From Planctomycetia bacterium (GTDB lineage: Bacteria > Planctomycetota > Phycisphaerae > UBA1845 > UTPLA1), in the NCBI GenBank assembly GCA_015200345.1, contig CP054187.1, positions 1,906,470-1,970,469 of the forward strand: a stretch of 64,000 nt of DNA, given 5' to 3'. A program made the translations under genes and the position numbers. A model generated the notes under the pieces. The model was not told where the DNA came from, did not search any database, and worked only from the letters and a program-made list of their open reading frames with translations. Of this stretch, positions 41,017 to 49,849 are shown piece by piece; position 1 is the first letter of the stretch, and each line of letters starts with the position of its first letter.

Positions 41017-41859
41017 ATGTATCGCGTGCTTAACAAGGTTGTCGGCTGGCTTGGACGTCTGTTTGGGGTGATGCCCCCCTCTGACCAAGCTCGCGGCGGC
41101 GCGGGCGACGCGCTGCCGGTCGCACGCACGACGGTCGGCCTGTGTTTCGATTTCGCGCCGGGCATCGGTTTTGAAAGCGCTCGCGAGGCGGACATCGGAC
41201 TGGACCTCATCCTCGGCAAGCTGAACGAGATGCGGCTCACCGCGACGTTTTTCTGCCCGGCCAAACTCTGCGAGACGATGCCCGGGCGGCTGGAACAGAT
41301 CGCCTCGCGCGGCCACGAGCTGGGCTGCCTCGGATACGCCGACGAGGAACCTCGCAAACTCACCGAAGACGCCCTGGCGCAGATGATCATTGCCTGCCGC
41401 AGCGCGTTTGAGCGACGAGGCTGGAAGCCCGCCGGGTATCGCTATCCGCACTCCGACTGGGACGCGCGGCTCAACGCCGTGCTGCCGCGGCAGCAGTTCA
41501 TCTACCACGCCCACCACGATCACGCGAAACACCCCTATCGCGTCGCCCGCGGTCCGGACCTGGTGCGCGTGCCGATCTGCACCGACGATCGCGGCCTGCG
41601 CCGCCGGCAGGAGACCGTGAACCTGACGCTGTCCAAGCATTTGCGCTATCTGCGAAAAGCGATCGCGCGCGGGACGTATGTCGCCGTGGCGTTCCACCCG
41701 GCGATTCTCGCGGAAGACCCCGATCACATGAGCCACTGGGAGGAATGGGTCCGGGCTGCCGTGCGCAGCCGGGCGGACGTCGGCCCGCTGGTGCGCGCGC
41801 TGCCGGAGGCCCTTCGCCCGGTATCGAGCGAACCCGCGGCCAAAAGGGAAAAGACCTGA
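41017..41859 (+). CDS. Polysaccharide deacetylase (NodB)-like protein, degenerate metal site
   Basis: ATG 41017 gives 280 residues; GTG 41026 would be better placed after GGAG (nine bases) and is equally possible. NodB-like landmarks are TVGLCFDFAPGIGFE, RLTATFFCPAKLC, RGHELGCLGYADEE, AGYRYPHSDWD and VAFHPAILAED. In the second motif the HxxxH metal ligands of carbohydrate esterase 4 are not present after HELG. The first motif has Asp but not the usual Asp-Asp pair. It could be a divergent deacetylase or a non-enzymatic relative. It overlaps the start of plsY by one base. Confidence 0.65.
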   Translation: MYRVLNKVVGWLGRLFGVMPPSDQARGGAGDALPVARTTVGLCFDFAPGIGFESAREADIGLDLILGKLNEMRLTATFFCPAKLCETMPGRLEQIASRGHELGCLGYADEEPRKLTEDALAQMIIACRSAFERRGWKPAGYRYPHSDWDARLNAVLPRQQFIYHAHHDHAKHPYRVARGPDLVRVPICTDDRGLRRRQETVNLTLSKHLRYLRKAIARGTYVAVAFHPAILAEDPDHMSHWEEWVRAAVRSRADVGPLVRALPEALRPVSSEPAAKREKT

Positions 41860-42524
41860 TGACGAACGCCACAAACATGGCACTGCTTTTCCTCGGCGCG
41901 CACCTCGCCGGGACGATCCCGTTCGGCCTCCTCGTCGCGCGGCTCAAGGGCGTCGACATTCGATCGGTCGGCAGCGGCAACGTCGGCGCGACCAACGTCG
42001 GCCGCGTGCTGGGTCGCAAATGGGGCGTGCTCGTCCTGCTGCTCGACGCCGGCAAGGGCGCGGCCGCCACGATCGCGGCACGCCTCGTGATGGACCACGC
42101 CGGCATGGTCGGCGTTACCCAGCGCGATCTCGTCTGGCTCGGCGCGGGGTTCGCCTGCGTCCTGGGGAACATCGCGCCGTTCTATCTCGGCTTTCGCGGC
42201 GGAAAGGGCGTGGCGGCGTCGCTCGGCGCGATCATGGGAATCTACCCGTACATGACCCTGCCTGGTCTCGCCGTGTTGTTTGTGTTCGCCGTCACCGCGC
42301 TGGTCAGCCGCTACGTCTCCCTCGCCTCGATCGTGGCGGCCTGTTCCCTGCCGTTGATCTTCTCCGCTGCCTGCCTCCTGGCGGGTTGGCCGCTCGTTGA
42401 GCATTGGCCGCTTTTCTCGTTAGGTGTGCTGCTGGCCACCTTCATCACCATTCGTCATCGTGCCAATCTCGCTCGCATTCGCGCTGGGACCGAGAACCGA
42501 ATCGGCTCTCGCACGGACCGATAA
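41859..42524 (+). CDS. plsY: Glycerol-3-phosphate acyltransferase PlsY
   Basis: The membrane enzyme acylates glycerol-3-phosphate using acyl-phosphate, the first phospholipid step in most bacteria. The 221 residues show several transmembrane helices and family motifs SGNVGATNVGRVLG, GNIAPFYLGFRGGKGVAASLG and the C-terminal RHRANLARIRAGTE. It overlaps the preceding stop in TGATG, so translation is coupled. plsX and acpP are not in the window. Confidence 0.95.
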   Translation: MTNATNMALLFLGAHLAGTIPFGLLVARLKGVDIRSVGSGNVGATNVGRVLGRKWGVLVLLLDAGKGAAATIAARLVMDHAGMVGVTQRDLVWLGAGFACVLGNIAPFYLGFRGGKGVAASLGAIMGIYPYMTLPGLAVLFVFAVTALVSRYVSLASIVAACSLPLIFSAACLLAGWPLVEHWPLFSLGVLLATFITIRHRANLARIRAGTENRIGSRTDR

Positions 42525-42943
42525 GAATCGGACACCTGCCGACTGATTACACGAACACACCCGTGATTTTTTAGAGACCGCTGGGCCAATTCACCGCCAC
42601 AGCGCTTGATCGACGCATGGGGGCTTCGTAGACTCGAATGCCTGCGGTGTTTGTGTAGCCCTTCCTCGCCCCGATGCGGCCCGTGCGGCGGATGTGCCCG
42701 CGCCGTTGGACCGCCTCGGCAGGGTGATTCTCGCCGGCGGGGGGGTCAAGTCCGGATTCTCGCAGTCCGATCAGACCAACCAGCCTTGGTAGGTGGTGAG
42801 CAAACGTTATCAGGCGTTGTCCGGCCGATTTTTCGTCGCTTCCGGCGCGCTTGTAAATAATCACCCGCGTATCAATCCACGATACGTGAATAGGGGACTC
42901 GGCCTCCTCGCCGGCCGCCGACCCGCCTGACGGAGAGAAGTCC
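42525..42943. other. Intergenic region, promoter but no gene seen
   Basis: This 419-base region has no frame with coding character on either strand. It holds a good promoter at 42606-42634, a weak hairpin plus T run near 42547-42573, and GGAGAGA directly before the next start. Confidence 0.5.
42606..42634 (+). promoter_or_regulatory. Promoter TTGATC-N17-TAGACT
   Basis: TTGATC (42606-42611), 17 bases, TAGACT (42629-42634). The transcript would have a leader of about 300 bases before the repeat lipoprotein, or make a small RNA. Confidence 0.45.
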
Positions 42944-45775
42944 ATGCTGCGCTCGTCACGATCGTTCCGTTTCTGCGTCGCGTTCCTGTTCCTAGCAGCC
43001 GCCGGATTGGGTGGCTGCGCGACCCTCGGCGGCATCCTGCCGTTCGGGGTCATCACCGCCGTGCAGCTCTTCGACCAACCCAATTACACCATGGCCTTGA
43101 GCGTTGACTCGGCCGTCTCGAATCCGGCAGCGGTTTCGAAAGTGAACTGGGTCTTCGGCGACGGCGGAGGGTTTGTCGCCGGCGCGCCGGGTCGCACGAC
43201 GATTACCTACAAGTACGCCGCGCCGGGAACCTACAACGTCACGGCCTACATCTTCGGCACCGACGGCACCATCGCGGCAACGCTCAACAACGACATCACG
43301 GTCTTGCCGGGTGACGGCGTCAATCCGCCGACCGGCGACCTGCCCGGGCTGATCTCGGCGGCGAATCCGGCCGACGGCGCGGAAAACGTCAACGTGCGCG
43401 TCGTGCTGACGTGGACCGGCGGCGCGAACGCCGACAGCAACGACATTTATCTCGGCACCGACGAAGATGCCGTCAACGCCGCCAACGACGGCACGGCCGG
43501 CATTTTCCAAGGCAACCAGGAAGAGAACTCCTTTGACCCCGAGGGGGAAGACGGCTTCCTGCAGCCGGATACGGAGTACTTCTGGCGGATCGATACCGTC
43601 AACGCCGTCGGCATCACCAAGGGCGTCGTGCGCAGCTTCCGCACGGCCAAGGCTCCGGAGAAGGCCAAGACGCCGACGCCGGCCAACAATTCGGTTTCAG
43701 CCCGCGCGGATCAGGTGCTGTCGTGGGTCGCCGGGGCACGCACATCCAATCATGATGTCTATTTTGGAAAGAACCTGATGGCCGTGACGGATGCCACGCC
43801 CGAAACGGAAGACATCTTCATCGGGAATCAGGGCGGCACGACGTTTGACCCGTCCGACGAGGACGCCGACATCGAAGGTGAACTGCTCCCCGCCACGACT
43901 TACTTCTGGCGCGTTGACGAAGTCGGCATCGGCGGCATCACCAAGGGCGACGTGTGGTCGTTCACCACGCGACCGGCCCCGCCGCCGATCACCAGCCCGA
44001 ATCCGGCCGACATGGCGATCGATGTCGGCGTCGAACAGGTTTTGAGTTGGAACGCGCCGGGCAGCGTCGAGAATTACGACGTGTACTTCGGGTTTGACGC
44101 CGCCGATGTCGCCGATGCGACGCGCGACAGCCCCGAGTTCATGGGCAACCAGACGAACAAGCTTTTCGATCCCGGCACGCTGATTTCGAGCTTCACCTAT
44201 TTCTGGCGCGTCGATACGCGCGGCCCCGGAGGAACGAGCCGCGGGACCGTGCTCACGTTCACGACGGCGGACGCGCCGGCCCAGGTGGTCGCGCCGTTCA
44301 CGCCGGCCAACAACGCGCTGAACCAGAGCATCGATCAGATTCTGCAATGGACCGCGGGAGTCGGCGGCGACGTCGATGAATACCAAGTCTACTTCAGCAA
44401 CGTTGAATCCCAGGTGGTCAATGCCGTGACCTCGGCGCGCGTCGCCGTGCTCGACGTGGCCCAGACCCAGTTCGATCTGCCGAACGATCTGATGCCCGCC
44501 ACGACGTACTACTGGCGCGTCGACACCGTCGGCCCCGGCGGCCGCACCATCGGCCCGCTGCTGCGATTCACCACGGGCGCGCTGGCCGGTCTGGCCACCA
44601 ATCCCAACCCGCTGAACACCGCGATTGAGGTCGCGCCCGATGCCGTCTTGTCGTGGACCGCCGGCGTCGGTTCGTCATCCAGCGATATCTACTTCGGAAC
44701 CAGCCAGTCGGCCGTCAACGCCGCCACGACCTCCGATGCGGAGTTCCGGGGCAATACGGCCGGCAATACGTTCGATCCGTTCGGGGCCTCGCCGATGGCC
44801 GCCAATACGACTTACTTCTGGCGCATCGACTCGCGCAGCACCGGCGGGCCGAACAAAGGGACGATCTGGCAGTTCAAGACCGGTCCGGGCCGCGCCACCA
44901 ACCCCTCACCGGCGCATCTGGCCACCGGCACGTCCAACAATCCGACGCTCTCGTGGACGGCCGGCATCGGAACCGACAGTCACAACGTGTACTTCGGCGA
45001 GGACGAAACGGCCGTCACCGACGCCAACACGCTTAGTCCGGAGTTCCGCGGCAATCAGACCGGCACGACGTTCAATCCGGGTTCGCTCATCTCGGTGACG
45101 ACGTATTTCTGGCGTATCGATGAAGTCGCCGCCAACGGAGACACCACGAAGGGCCTCGTTTGGCGATTCACGACCGAGTTGCCGAAGGCGACCAATCCCG
45201 ATCCGTCGAATCTGGCGTCGGGCGTGCTGCTTGATGCGATTCTCTCGTGGACGGCTGCCGCCGGCGCGGCATCCTACAATGTCTATTTCGGGACGAGCCT
45301 GGCCGCCGTGTCGAACGCGACCACGTCCGATCCGGAGTTCCAGGGCAATCAGGCCGGCACGCTGTTTGACCCGCCGGGCCTGATGACCGCCAACACGCAG
45401 TTCTTCTGGCGCATCGATTCCGTGACCGGCATGACGACGACCAAGGGCGATGTCTGGCGCTTCACGACGCTGGCCCCGCCGGCGCAGGTCAGCGGACCGA
45501 ACCCGCTCAACGGCGCGACGAACGTCTCGATCACGGTGACGCTCATGTGGGCCACGGCTGGCAGTGCGACCAGTTACGACGTGTACTTCGGGACGAGCCA
45601 GATGGCGGTGCAGAATGCCACGACGTCCGATCCCGAGTTCCAGGGCAACCAGCCGGGCACGAACTTCACGCCGGCGGGCCTCGTGAACAACACGCAATAC
45701 TTCTGGAGGATCGACTCGAAGAACACCGCCGGCACCACGACCGGGAGCGTCTTCAGCTTCACGACGGTTCCGTAG
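42944..45775 (+). CDS. Lipoprotein with PKD-like domain and eight tandem beta repeats
   Basis: The 943-residue protein has a signal peptide with lipobox LGGC (about 22-25) and Shine-Dalgarno GGAGAGA. A PKD-like domain (about 30-125: VNWVFGDGGGFVAGAPGRTT, TYKYAAPGTYNVTAYI) is followed by eight repeats of about 95-105 residues. Each repeat contains a conserved pair: D/N-Y-V-Y/F-G-x and YFWR-I/V-D, and ends in xF-x-T. The fold is likely fibronectin-III or Ig-like. The last repeats (from about residue 655) are most similar to each other, suggesting recent duplication. It probably sits at the outer membrane or cell surface. No ligand is known. Confidence 0.85.
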   Translation: MLRSSRSFRFCVAFLFLAAAGLGGCATLGGILPFGVITAVQLFDQPNYTMALSVDSAVSNPAAVSKVNWVFGDGGGFVAGAPGRTTITYKYAAPGTYNVTAYIFGTDGTIAATLNNDITVLPGDGVNPPTGDLPGLISAANPADGAENVNVRVVLTWTGGANADSNDIYLGTDEDAVNAANDGTAGIFQGNQEENSFDPEGEDGFLQPDTEYFWRIDTVNAVGITKGVVRSFRTAKAPEKAKTPTPANNSVSARADQVLSWVAGARTSNHDVYFGKNLMAVTDATPETEDIFIGNQGGTTFDPSDEDADIEGELLPATTYFWRVDEVGIGGITKGDVWSFTTRPAPPPITSPNPADMAIDVGVEQVLSWNAPGSVENYDVYFGFDAADVADATRDSPEFMGNQTNKLFDPGTLISSFTYFWRVDTRGPGGTSRGTVLTFTTADAPAQVVAPFTPANNALNQSIDQILQWTAGVGGDVDEYQVYFSNVESQVVNAVTSARVAVLDVAQTQFDLPNDLMPATTYYWRVDTVGPGGRTIGPLLRFTTGALAGLATNPNPLNTAIEVAPDAVLSWTAGVGSSSSDIYFGTSQSAVNAATTSDAEFRGNTAGNTFDPFGASPMAANTTYFWRIDSRSTGGPNKGTIWQFKTGPGRATNPSPAHLATGTSNNPTLSWTAGIGTDSHNVYFGEDETAVTDANTLSPEFRGNQTGTTFNPGSLISVTTYFWRIDEVAANGDTTKGLVWRFTTELPKATNPDPSNLASGVLLDAILSWTAAAGAASYNVYFGTSLAAVSNATTSDPEFQGNQAGTLFDPPGLMTANTQFFWRIDSVTGMTTTKGDVWRFTTLAPPAQVSGPNPLNGATNVSITVTLMWATAGSATSYDVYFGTSQMAVQNATTSDPEFQGNQPGTNFTPAGLVNNTQYFWRIDSKNTAGTTTGSVFSFTTVP

Positions 45776-45850
45776 CAGAGAGCGAAGCCCCGTGAGCGGA
45801 TTGGTGGGTGAAGGCCCCCCTTACCCGCGCTCGCGGGACACGATGACAAA

Positions 45851-45880
45851 AAAAGCCCCAGGCATTTGCCTGGGGCTTTT
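45851..45880. terminator. Bidirectional Rho-independent terminator
   Basis: A perfect 13-base stem, AAAAGCCCCAGGC and GCCTGGGGCTTTT, with loop ATTT. It has T tracts on both strands and separates the convergent lipoprotein and redoxin genes. Confidence 0.9.
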
Positions 45881-45906
45881 TCATTCAGCGATTCAACGAG
45901 CGCAAG

Positions 45907-47007
45907 CTACGGCTTGGTCGCCCCTTCCGCGCCGATCTGCTTCGCTGCCTGGAAGTACTTGAGGACTTTTTCACTCTCGGTCTTGGCGTCGCCGCTGGCC
46001 AGCTGGACCGCCGCCTTGGCCGATTCGATCGCCGCATCCAGCATGCCCATCTCGGCCTCGACCCGTGCCCGAACCAAATGGCCCTCGGCGGTCTTGTTCA
46101 ACTCCGCCGCGCGCCGGGCGGCGGCCAGCAATCGTCGCGGATCGCCGCGTTCCGCCAGCTCCCGCCCCATTTCGATCTGCACAAACTCCATCAAGCCGCG
46201 CGGAGAATTGGCGATCGCCTTGTCCATCTCGGACTCCAACGCCGGAATCTTGTCCGCCATGTCGAACTCCGTCAGGACCTGACGCTTGATGTAATACGGC
46301 TGGACTTCGCCGGGCTTCAGGGCAATCGCCTCGTCCAGCAACTTCACCAGCTTTGCCGAATCCTTCGCCTCGTAGGCCGGTCGCAACTGCATCATCACTT
46401 CGTTGAACTTCTTGTCGGTCTCGGCCATTTTCTTCGCCGAGGCCGCGTCGAGCTTGCCCGCCAGCGTTTGCTCCAGCGCCGAATCGAACGCCGGATCCAT
46501 CGGGTGGCCGGTCCAGACGACTTCACCGGACTTGCTGACGATGAAGGCGTGCGGGATGCCGTCGATCCCTTCCATCCACTTGTTGTTCGTGCCCAGCTCG
46601 TCGTCGATGCCGACGCTGTAAGGCATGTCGATCATCGAGCCGTCGGGCTTCTTCTTCTTCATGAACTTGTCGACGACCTCCGCCTCCTCGTTGCTGATGC
46701 CCAGGATCACAAGGCCGTCTTTGCTGTGCTTGCGATGCAGCTCCGCCAAGTGCGGAATACTTTTCAGACAAGGCCCGCACCACGTCGCCCAGAACTCGAC
46801 CACGAACGTGTGCTTTTCGGCGCCCGCGCCACCGGGCAACACCGCCGGCGCCTGGTTGAACCACTTGGCTACCTTGATCGGCGGCGCCTTGTCGCCGATC
46901 TGCGGTGCGGCCGACGCCGCCGAGCCACTCCCCAGAATGGCCGACGTCGCCAGCCACGCCATTGATTTCAAACCGCGGACAAATCCTCGAGTCATTGAAT
47001 GCACCAT
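45907..47007 (-). CDS. Exported TlpA-like redoxin with helical repeat C-terminus
   Basis: The 366-residue protein starts at ATG 47007 (ATG 47034 or 46995 possible). A signal peptide ends SGSAASAA. A thioredoxin-fold domain (about 38-200) has the active-site WCGPC in FWATWCGPCLKS, the cis-Pro IDGIPHAF and a TlpA-type insert KPDGSMIDMPYSVG. The C-terminal half (about 205-366) is alpha-helical with TPR-like character (ERGDPRRLLAAARRAAELNKTAEGHLVRA). A periplasmic disulfide role in cytochrome c maturation is plausible. Confidence 0.85.
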   Translation of the reverse strand: MVHSMTRGFVRGLKSMAWLATSAILGSGSAASAAPQIGDKAPPIKVAKWFNQAPAVLPGGAGAEKHTFVVEFWATWCGPCLKSIPHLAELHRKHSKDGLVILGISNEEAEVVDKFMKKKKPDGSMIDMPYSVGIDDELGTNNKWMEGIDGIPHAFIVSKSGEVVWTGHPMDPAFDSALEQTLAGKLDAASAKKMAETDKKFNEVMMQLRPAYEAKDSAKLVKLLDEAIALKPGEVQPYYIKRQVLTEFDMADKIPALESEMDKAIANSPRGLMEFVQIEMGRELAERGDPRRLLAAARRAAELNKTAEGHLVRARVEAEMGMLDAAIESAKAAVQLASGDAKTESEKVLKYFQAAKQIGAEGATKP

Positions 47008-47141
47008 CGTGTCAGGGGTTAAAGTTGGAAACACGGCCTACGGGCCGATCGGTCAACAGGAATGATAAGCGCGGCGCAAGCGGGCGACCATTGCCCTGCT
47101 TCACCAGTGCGGAGACGGGCCGGCGACCGGGCCGGAGGATG

Positions 47142-48407
47142 TCAATTGATCCATAAAGGGCGGTCGCCGGTCTTTTTCCGGCGGGCCGCCGCGATGCCCA
47201 GACCGCCCAGCAGCAAAAGGACCGCCGTGGCCGGTTCGGGCGCGGGCGGGTCGAAGGCGACGGTGAGCGCGCCGTTGGAATCAATGTATGCAATCGCGGG
47301 CCAGCTCGTGCCGTAGTCATCGAACGCCAGTGACGGCCGGCGGGCATGGTTGTTGGGCGCGTCGTGCAGGATCGAATCGTCCACGAGGCTGTGCTGCCAC
47401 GTCATCGCGCCGGTGAGGTAGGCCATGAGCAGGCGCTGGGCGGAGTTGGAATTAACAAAGTTTTCGTAAGCAATCGCAGGCCGCCCGTCGGACAAATCAA
47501 ACGCGAGCGCCACGTCGCGATACTGCTCCGTGGTCGAGCTTAGCACTTCCGTCGTTTGCAGAAACGACCCCGTGAACTTCGCGTAAAACAGCTTGGATGT
47601 ATTCGTGCCGCTGTTGAGCGTGGTATAGGCCAGTGCCATGCGGCCGTCGGTGGGATCGCGTGCGATGTCCACGCCGCCGATGGCGTCATCGCTCGTCAGG
47701 GTGGCGGTTGACCACGCGCCGCCGCCGGCCGGTTCGGATGCGATGAGGACGCCCTGGCCGCCGCCGGCAAGATTTCCGCGCGCGATGAAATGGCGTCGCC
47801 CCTGCCCGTCGGTCGACATCGCGGAATCGTGAACGAGCGTGACGCCGGAAAGCGACAACATGTCGGCTGTCGTGAAGGCCGATCCGGTGTGACCGATGGA
47901 GCGGAAGTTTCCCGTCGTGGTGCCGCCGAAGTAGCCGCGCGCGGTGCCGGCGAGATCGTAAGTGAGGCTGATATTGGGCCGAGCGGCGTTGGCGGCGCCG
48001 GTCCCGGCGATGCTCTGGTTGGCGCCGTAGTTGAACTGACCCTGCACGCTGCCGTCGCCGTTGATCCACGCGAGCAGCGGTCGCTCGGAACGATCGAAGG
48101 AGAGGGCCGCACGCTTGCCGACATCGTTGCCGGTAATCAGGGTGCGCGTGTTCCACAGGCCCAGCCCCGTCATTTGCGAATGTCGCACCGCGCCGTCGCT
48201 GGTGTTCTGATTGATCTCGGTCCAGCCGATCGAAGCCGAACCATAATGATCAAAGGCAAGGACCGGTGACGACACATACGAGTTGGCGCCCGGTGAAGCC
48301 ACAAACGACGAGAACCAGATCGGCGTGCCGTCGATCGCCATGACGGGCGATGCGATCCGCGCCAGGCAAACAACTGCGAGAAGAACGCCGCACTTGGAAA
48401 ACGACAT
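47142..48407 (-). CDS. PEP-CTERM exported protein, unknown function
   Basis: The 421-residue protein is preceded by AGGAGA. It has a signal peptide (CGVLLAVVCLARIASPVMA) and an interior with repeated segments such as AFDHYGSASIGWT, SFDRSERPLLAWI and AFDLSDGRPAIAYE, suggesting a repeated beta-propeller-like motif. It ends with a PEP-CTERM signal (APEPATAVLLLLGGLGI plus ARRKK), recognised by exosortase. It is probably anchored to the outer envelope. No enzymatic domain is recognised. It diverges from fabG, separated by 187 bases. Confidence 0.85.
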   Translation of the reverse strand: MSFSKCGVLLAVVCLARIASPVMAIDGTPIWFSSFVASPGANSYVSSPVLAFDHYGSASIGWTEINQNTSDGAVRHSQMTGLGLWNTRTLITGNDVGKRAALSFDRSERPLLAWINGDGSVQGQFNYGANQSIAGTGAANAARPNISLTYDLAGTARGYFGGTTTGNFRSIGHTGSAFTTADMLSLSGVTLVHDSAMSTDGQGRRHFIARGNLAGGGQGVLIASEPAGGGAWSTATLTSDDAIGGVDIARDPTDGRMALAYTTLNSGTNTSKLFYAKFTGSFLQTTEVLSSTTEQYRDVALAFDLSDGRPAIAYENFVNSNSAQRLLMAYLTGAMTWQHSLVDDSILHDAPNNHARRPSLAFDDYGTSWPAIAYIDSNGALTVAFDPPAPEPATAVLLLLGGLGIAAARRKKTGDRPLWIN

Positions 48408-48499
48408 GCCGATTCTCCTGGGAATGAGTCAGGGCCGTGAACAGCCGGCCCGATTGTCAAAAAGTTAGAGTGGCGCGGCGGCCATCGTCAAGTGCTCGG

Positions 48500-48529
48500 T
48501 TGGACAGCGCGCGCGGCGCGGGTTAGACT
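48500..48529 (+). promoter_or_regulatory. Promoter TTGGAC-N17/18-TAGACT
   Basis: TTGGAC (48500-48505) with TTAGAC (48523-48528) at 17 bases or TAGACT (48524-48529) at 18 bases, about 65 bases before fabG. Confidence 0.5.
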
Positions 48530-48594
48530 CGACGTCGATTTCACAACAATTCACAGGCCGGTCGGCCGGGTCCATCGTGACCGGGAGGTGGAAC

Positions 48595-49341
48595 ATGGGT
48601 GTTCTTGACGGAAAGCTAAGCGTGGTGACGGGTGGATCGCGCGGGATCGGACGGGCGATCGCCCTGGCGCTGGCACAGGAAGGCAGCGACGTGGCACTGA
48701 TCTATGCGCACAAGCGGGAACCGGCGCAGGAAGTGGCCGACCTGATCGCAAAGATGGGACGTAAGGCAAATGTCTATAAAGCAGACGTTTCGCTGCCGGA
48801 GGAAGACGATCGCGTCGTGGCGGAGATCAAGAAGGACCTCGGCACGGTGCAGATTCTAGTGAACAACGCCGGCATCACGCGCGACAAATCGTTCCTGAAA
48901 ATGAACCGGGACATGTGGCACGAAGTGCTCAACGTGAACCTGACCGGTGCGGCCATGATGATGCACCGGCTGCTTCCCGGGATGATCGAGTCGGGCTGGG
49001 GACGCATCGTGAACATCACCAGCGTCGTCGGGCAGATGGGCAATTTCGGCCAGGCGAACTACGCCGCGGCCAAGGGCGGCCTGGTCTCGCTGACCAAGAC
49101 GCTCGCTCGCGAGTTCGCGCGGAAGAACATCACCGTCAACGCCGTCGCGCCGGGCTACATCGAGACCGACATGACCGCGAACGTGCCCGGCGATGTGCTG
49201 GAACATGTGCGGCAGATGACGCCGATGGGCCGGCTGGGCAAACCCGAGGAAGTCGCGTCGGCGGTGGTTTATCTTGCCTCGCCGCAGGCATCGTTCATCA
49301 CCGGTGAAGTGCTCGGTGTGAACGGTGGCATGTACATGTAG
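48595..49341 (+). CDS. fabG: 3-oxoacyl-ACP / acetoacetyl-CoA reductase (SDR family)
   Basis: The NADPH-dependent short-chain dehydrogenase has 248 residues and GGGAGG-like Shine-Dalgarno. The cofactor loop GGSRGIGRAIA, NNAG, catalytic ITSVVGQ with Ser, and YAAAKGG (Tyr, Lys) are intact. The C-terminal GEVLGVNGGMYM matches FabG. Fatty acid elongation is most likely, though acetoacetyl-CoA reductase (polyhydroxyalkanoate synthesis) cannot be excluded. Confidence 0.92.
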   Translation: MGVLDGKLSVVTGGSRGIGRAIALALAQEGSDVALIYAHKREPAQEVADLIAKMGRKANVYKADVSLPEEDDRVVAEIKKDLGTVQILVNNAGITRDKSFLKMNRDMWHEVLNVNLTGAAMMMHRLLPGMIESGWGRIVNITSVVGQMGNFGQANYAAAKGGLVSLTKTLAREFARKNITVNAVAPGYIETDMTANVPGDVLEHVRQMTPMGRLGKPEEVASAVVYLASPQASFITGEVLGVNGGMYM

Positions 49342-49415
49342 AAACGTCCAACGAACCGAAACCGGGGCACCAGGCCGTAGGATGGGCATCGCCCACCATG
49401 CTGGCTCATGGTTCA

Positions 49416-49823
49416 ATGAAACTCGAACTGGAAACCGGGCCGTGGAACGAGGCGCTGACGGACGACTCCATTGCGGTCGCGCTGGGGCGACTCGATGGCG
49501 ACCAATGTTCGTACGCCATCCTCGATCATACGGAAGACACCTATCTCCAGACGTGCGGTTCACCGGAAAGCGGGTTCGTTCTGGAGTATCAGGTCGACGA
49601 TCTCGACCATCACTACCAGTCGCTGCGCCAGGACATCCCCCTCACCGAAGTCGTCACGGCCTTTCAGAAATACGCGCGAGGCGACGCGTCGTGGCAGCGC
49701 GATTATGAATGGCGCAAGATGGAGCCGATGGTCTTGAAGCCGCCGCAGCCGCGCAAAGTCTTCTTCGGTATCATGGTCGTGCTGGTCGCGCTGGTGGCCG
49801 TTCTTCGTTGTTTCAGGGAGTGA
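49416..49823 (+). CDS. Hypothetical protein with C-terminal membrane helix
   Basis: The 135-residue protein starts at ATG 49416 or 49398. Most of it is soluble, with acidic stretches (DHTEDTYLQTCGSPESGFVLEYQ). It ends in one transmembrane helix (FFGIMVVLVALVAVL), giving a tail-anchored type topology. It lies 74 bases behind fabG. Family unknown. Confidence 0.6.
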   Translation: MKLELETGPWNEALTDDSIAVALGRLDGDQCSYAILDHTEDTYLQTCGSPESGFVLEYQVDDLDHHYQSLRQDIPLTEVVTAFQKYARGDASWQRDYEWRKMEPMVLKPPQPRKVFFGIMVVLVALVAVLRCFRE

Positions 49824-49849
49824 GTCGACTGCCGCTTGAACCGGGCCGG

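Noticed and set aside
42547-42573. Weak hairpin and T run after plsY
   Set aside because: Only about four stem pairs; not called as a terminator.
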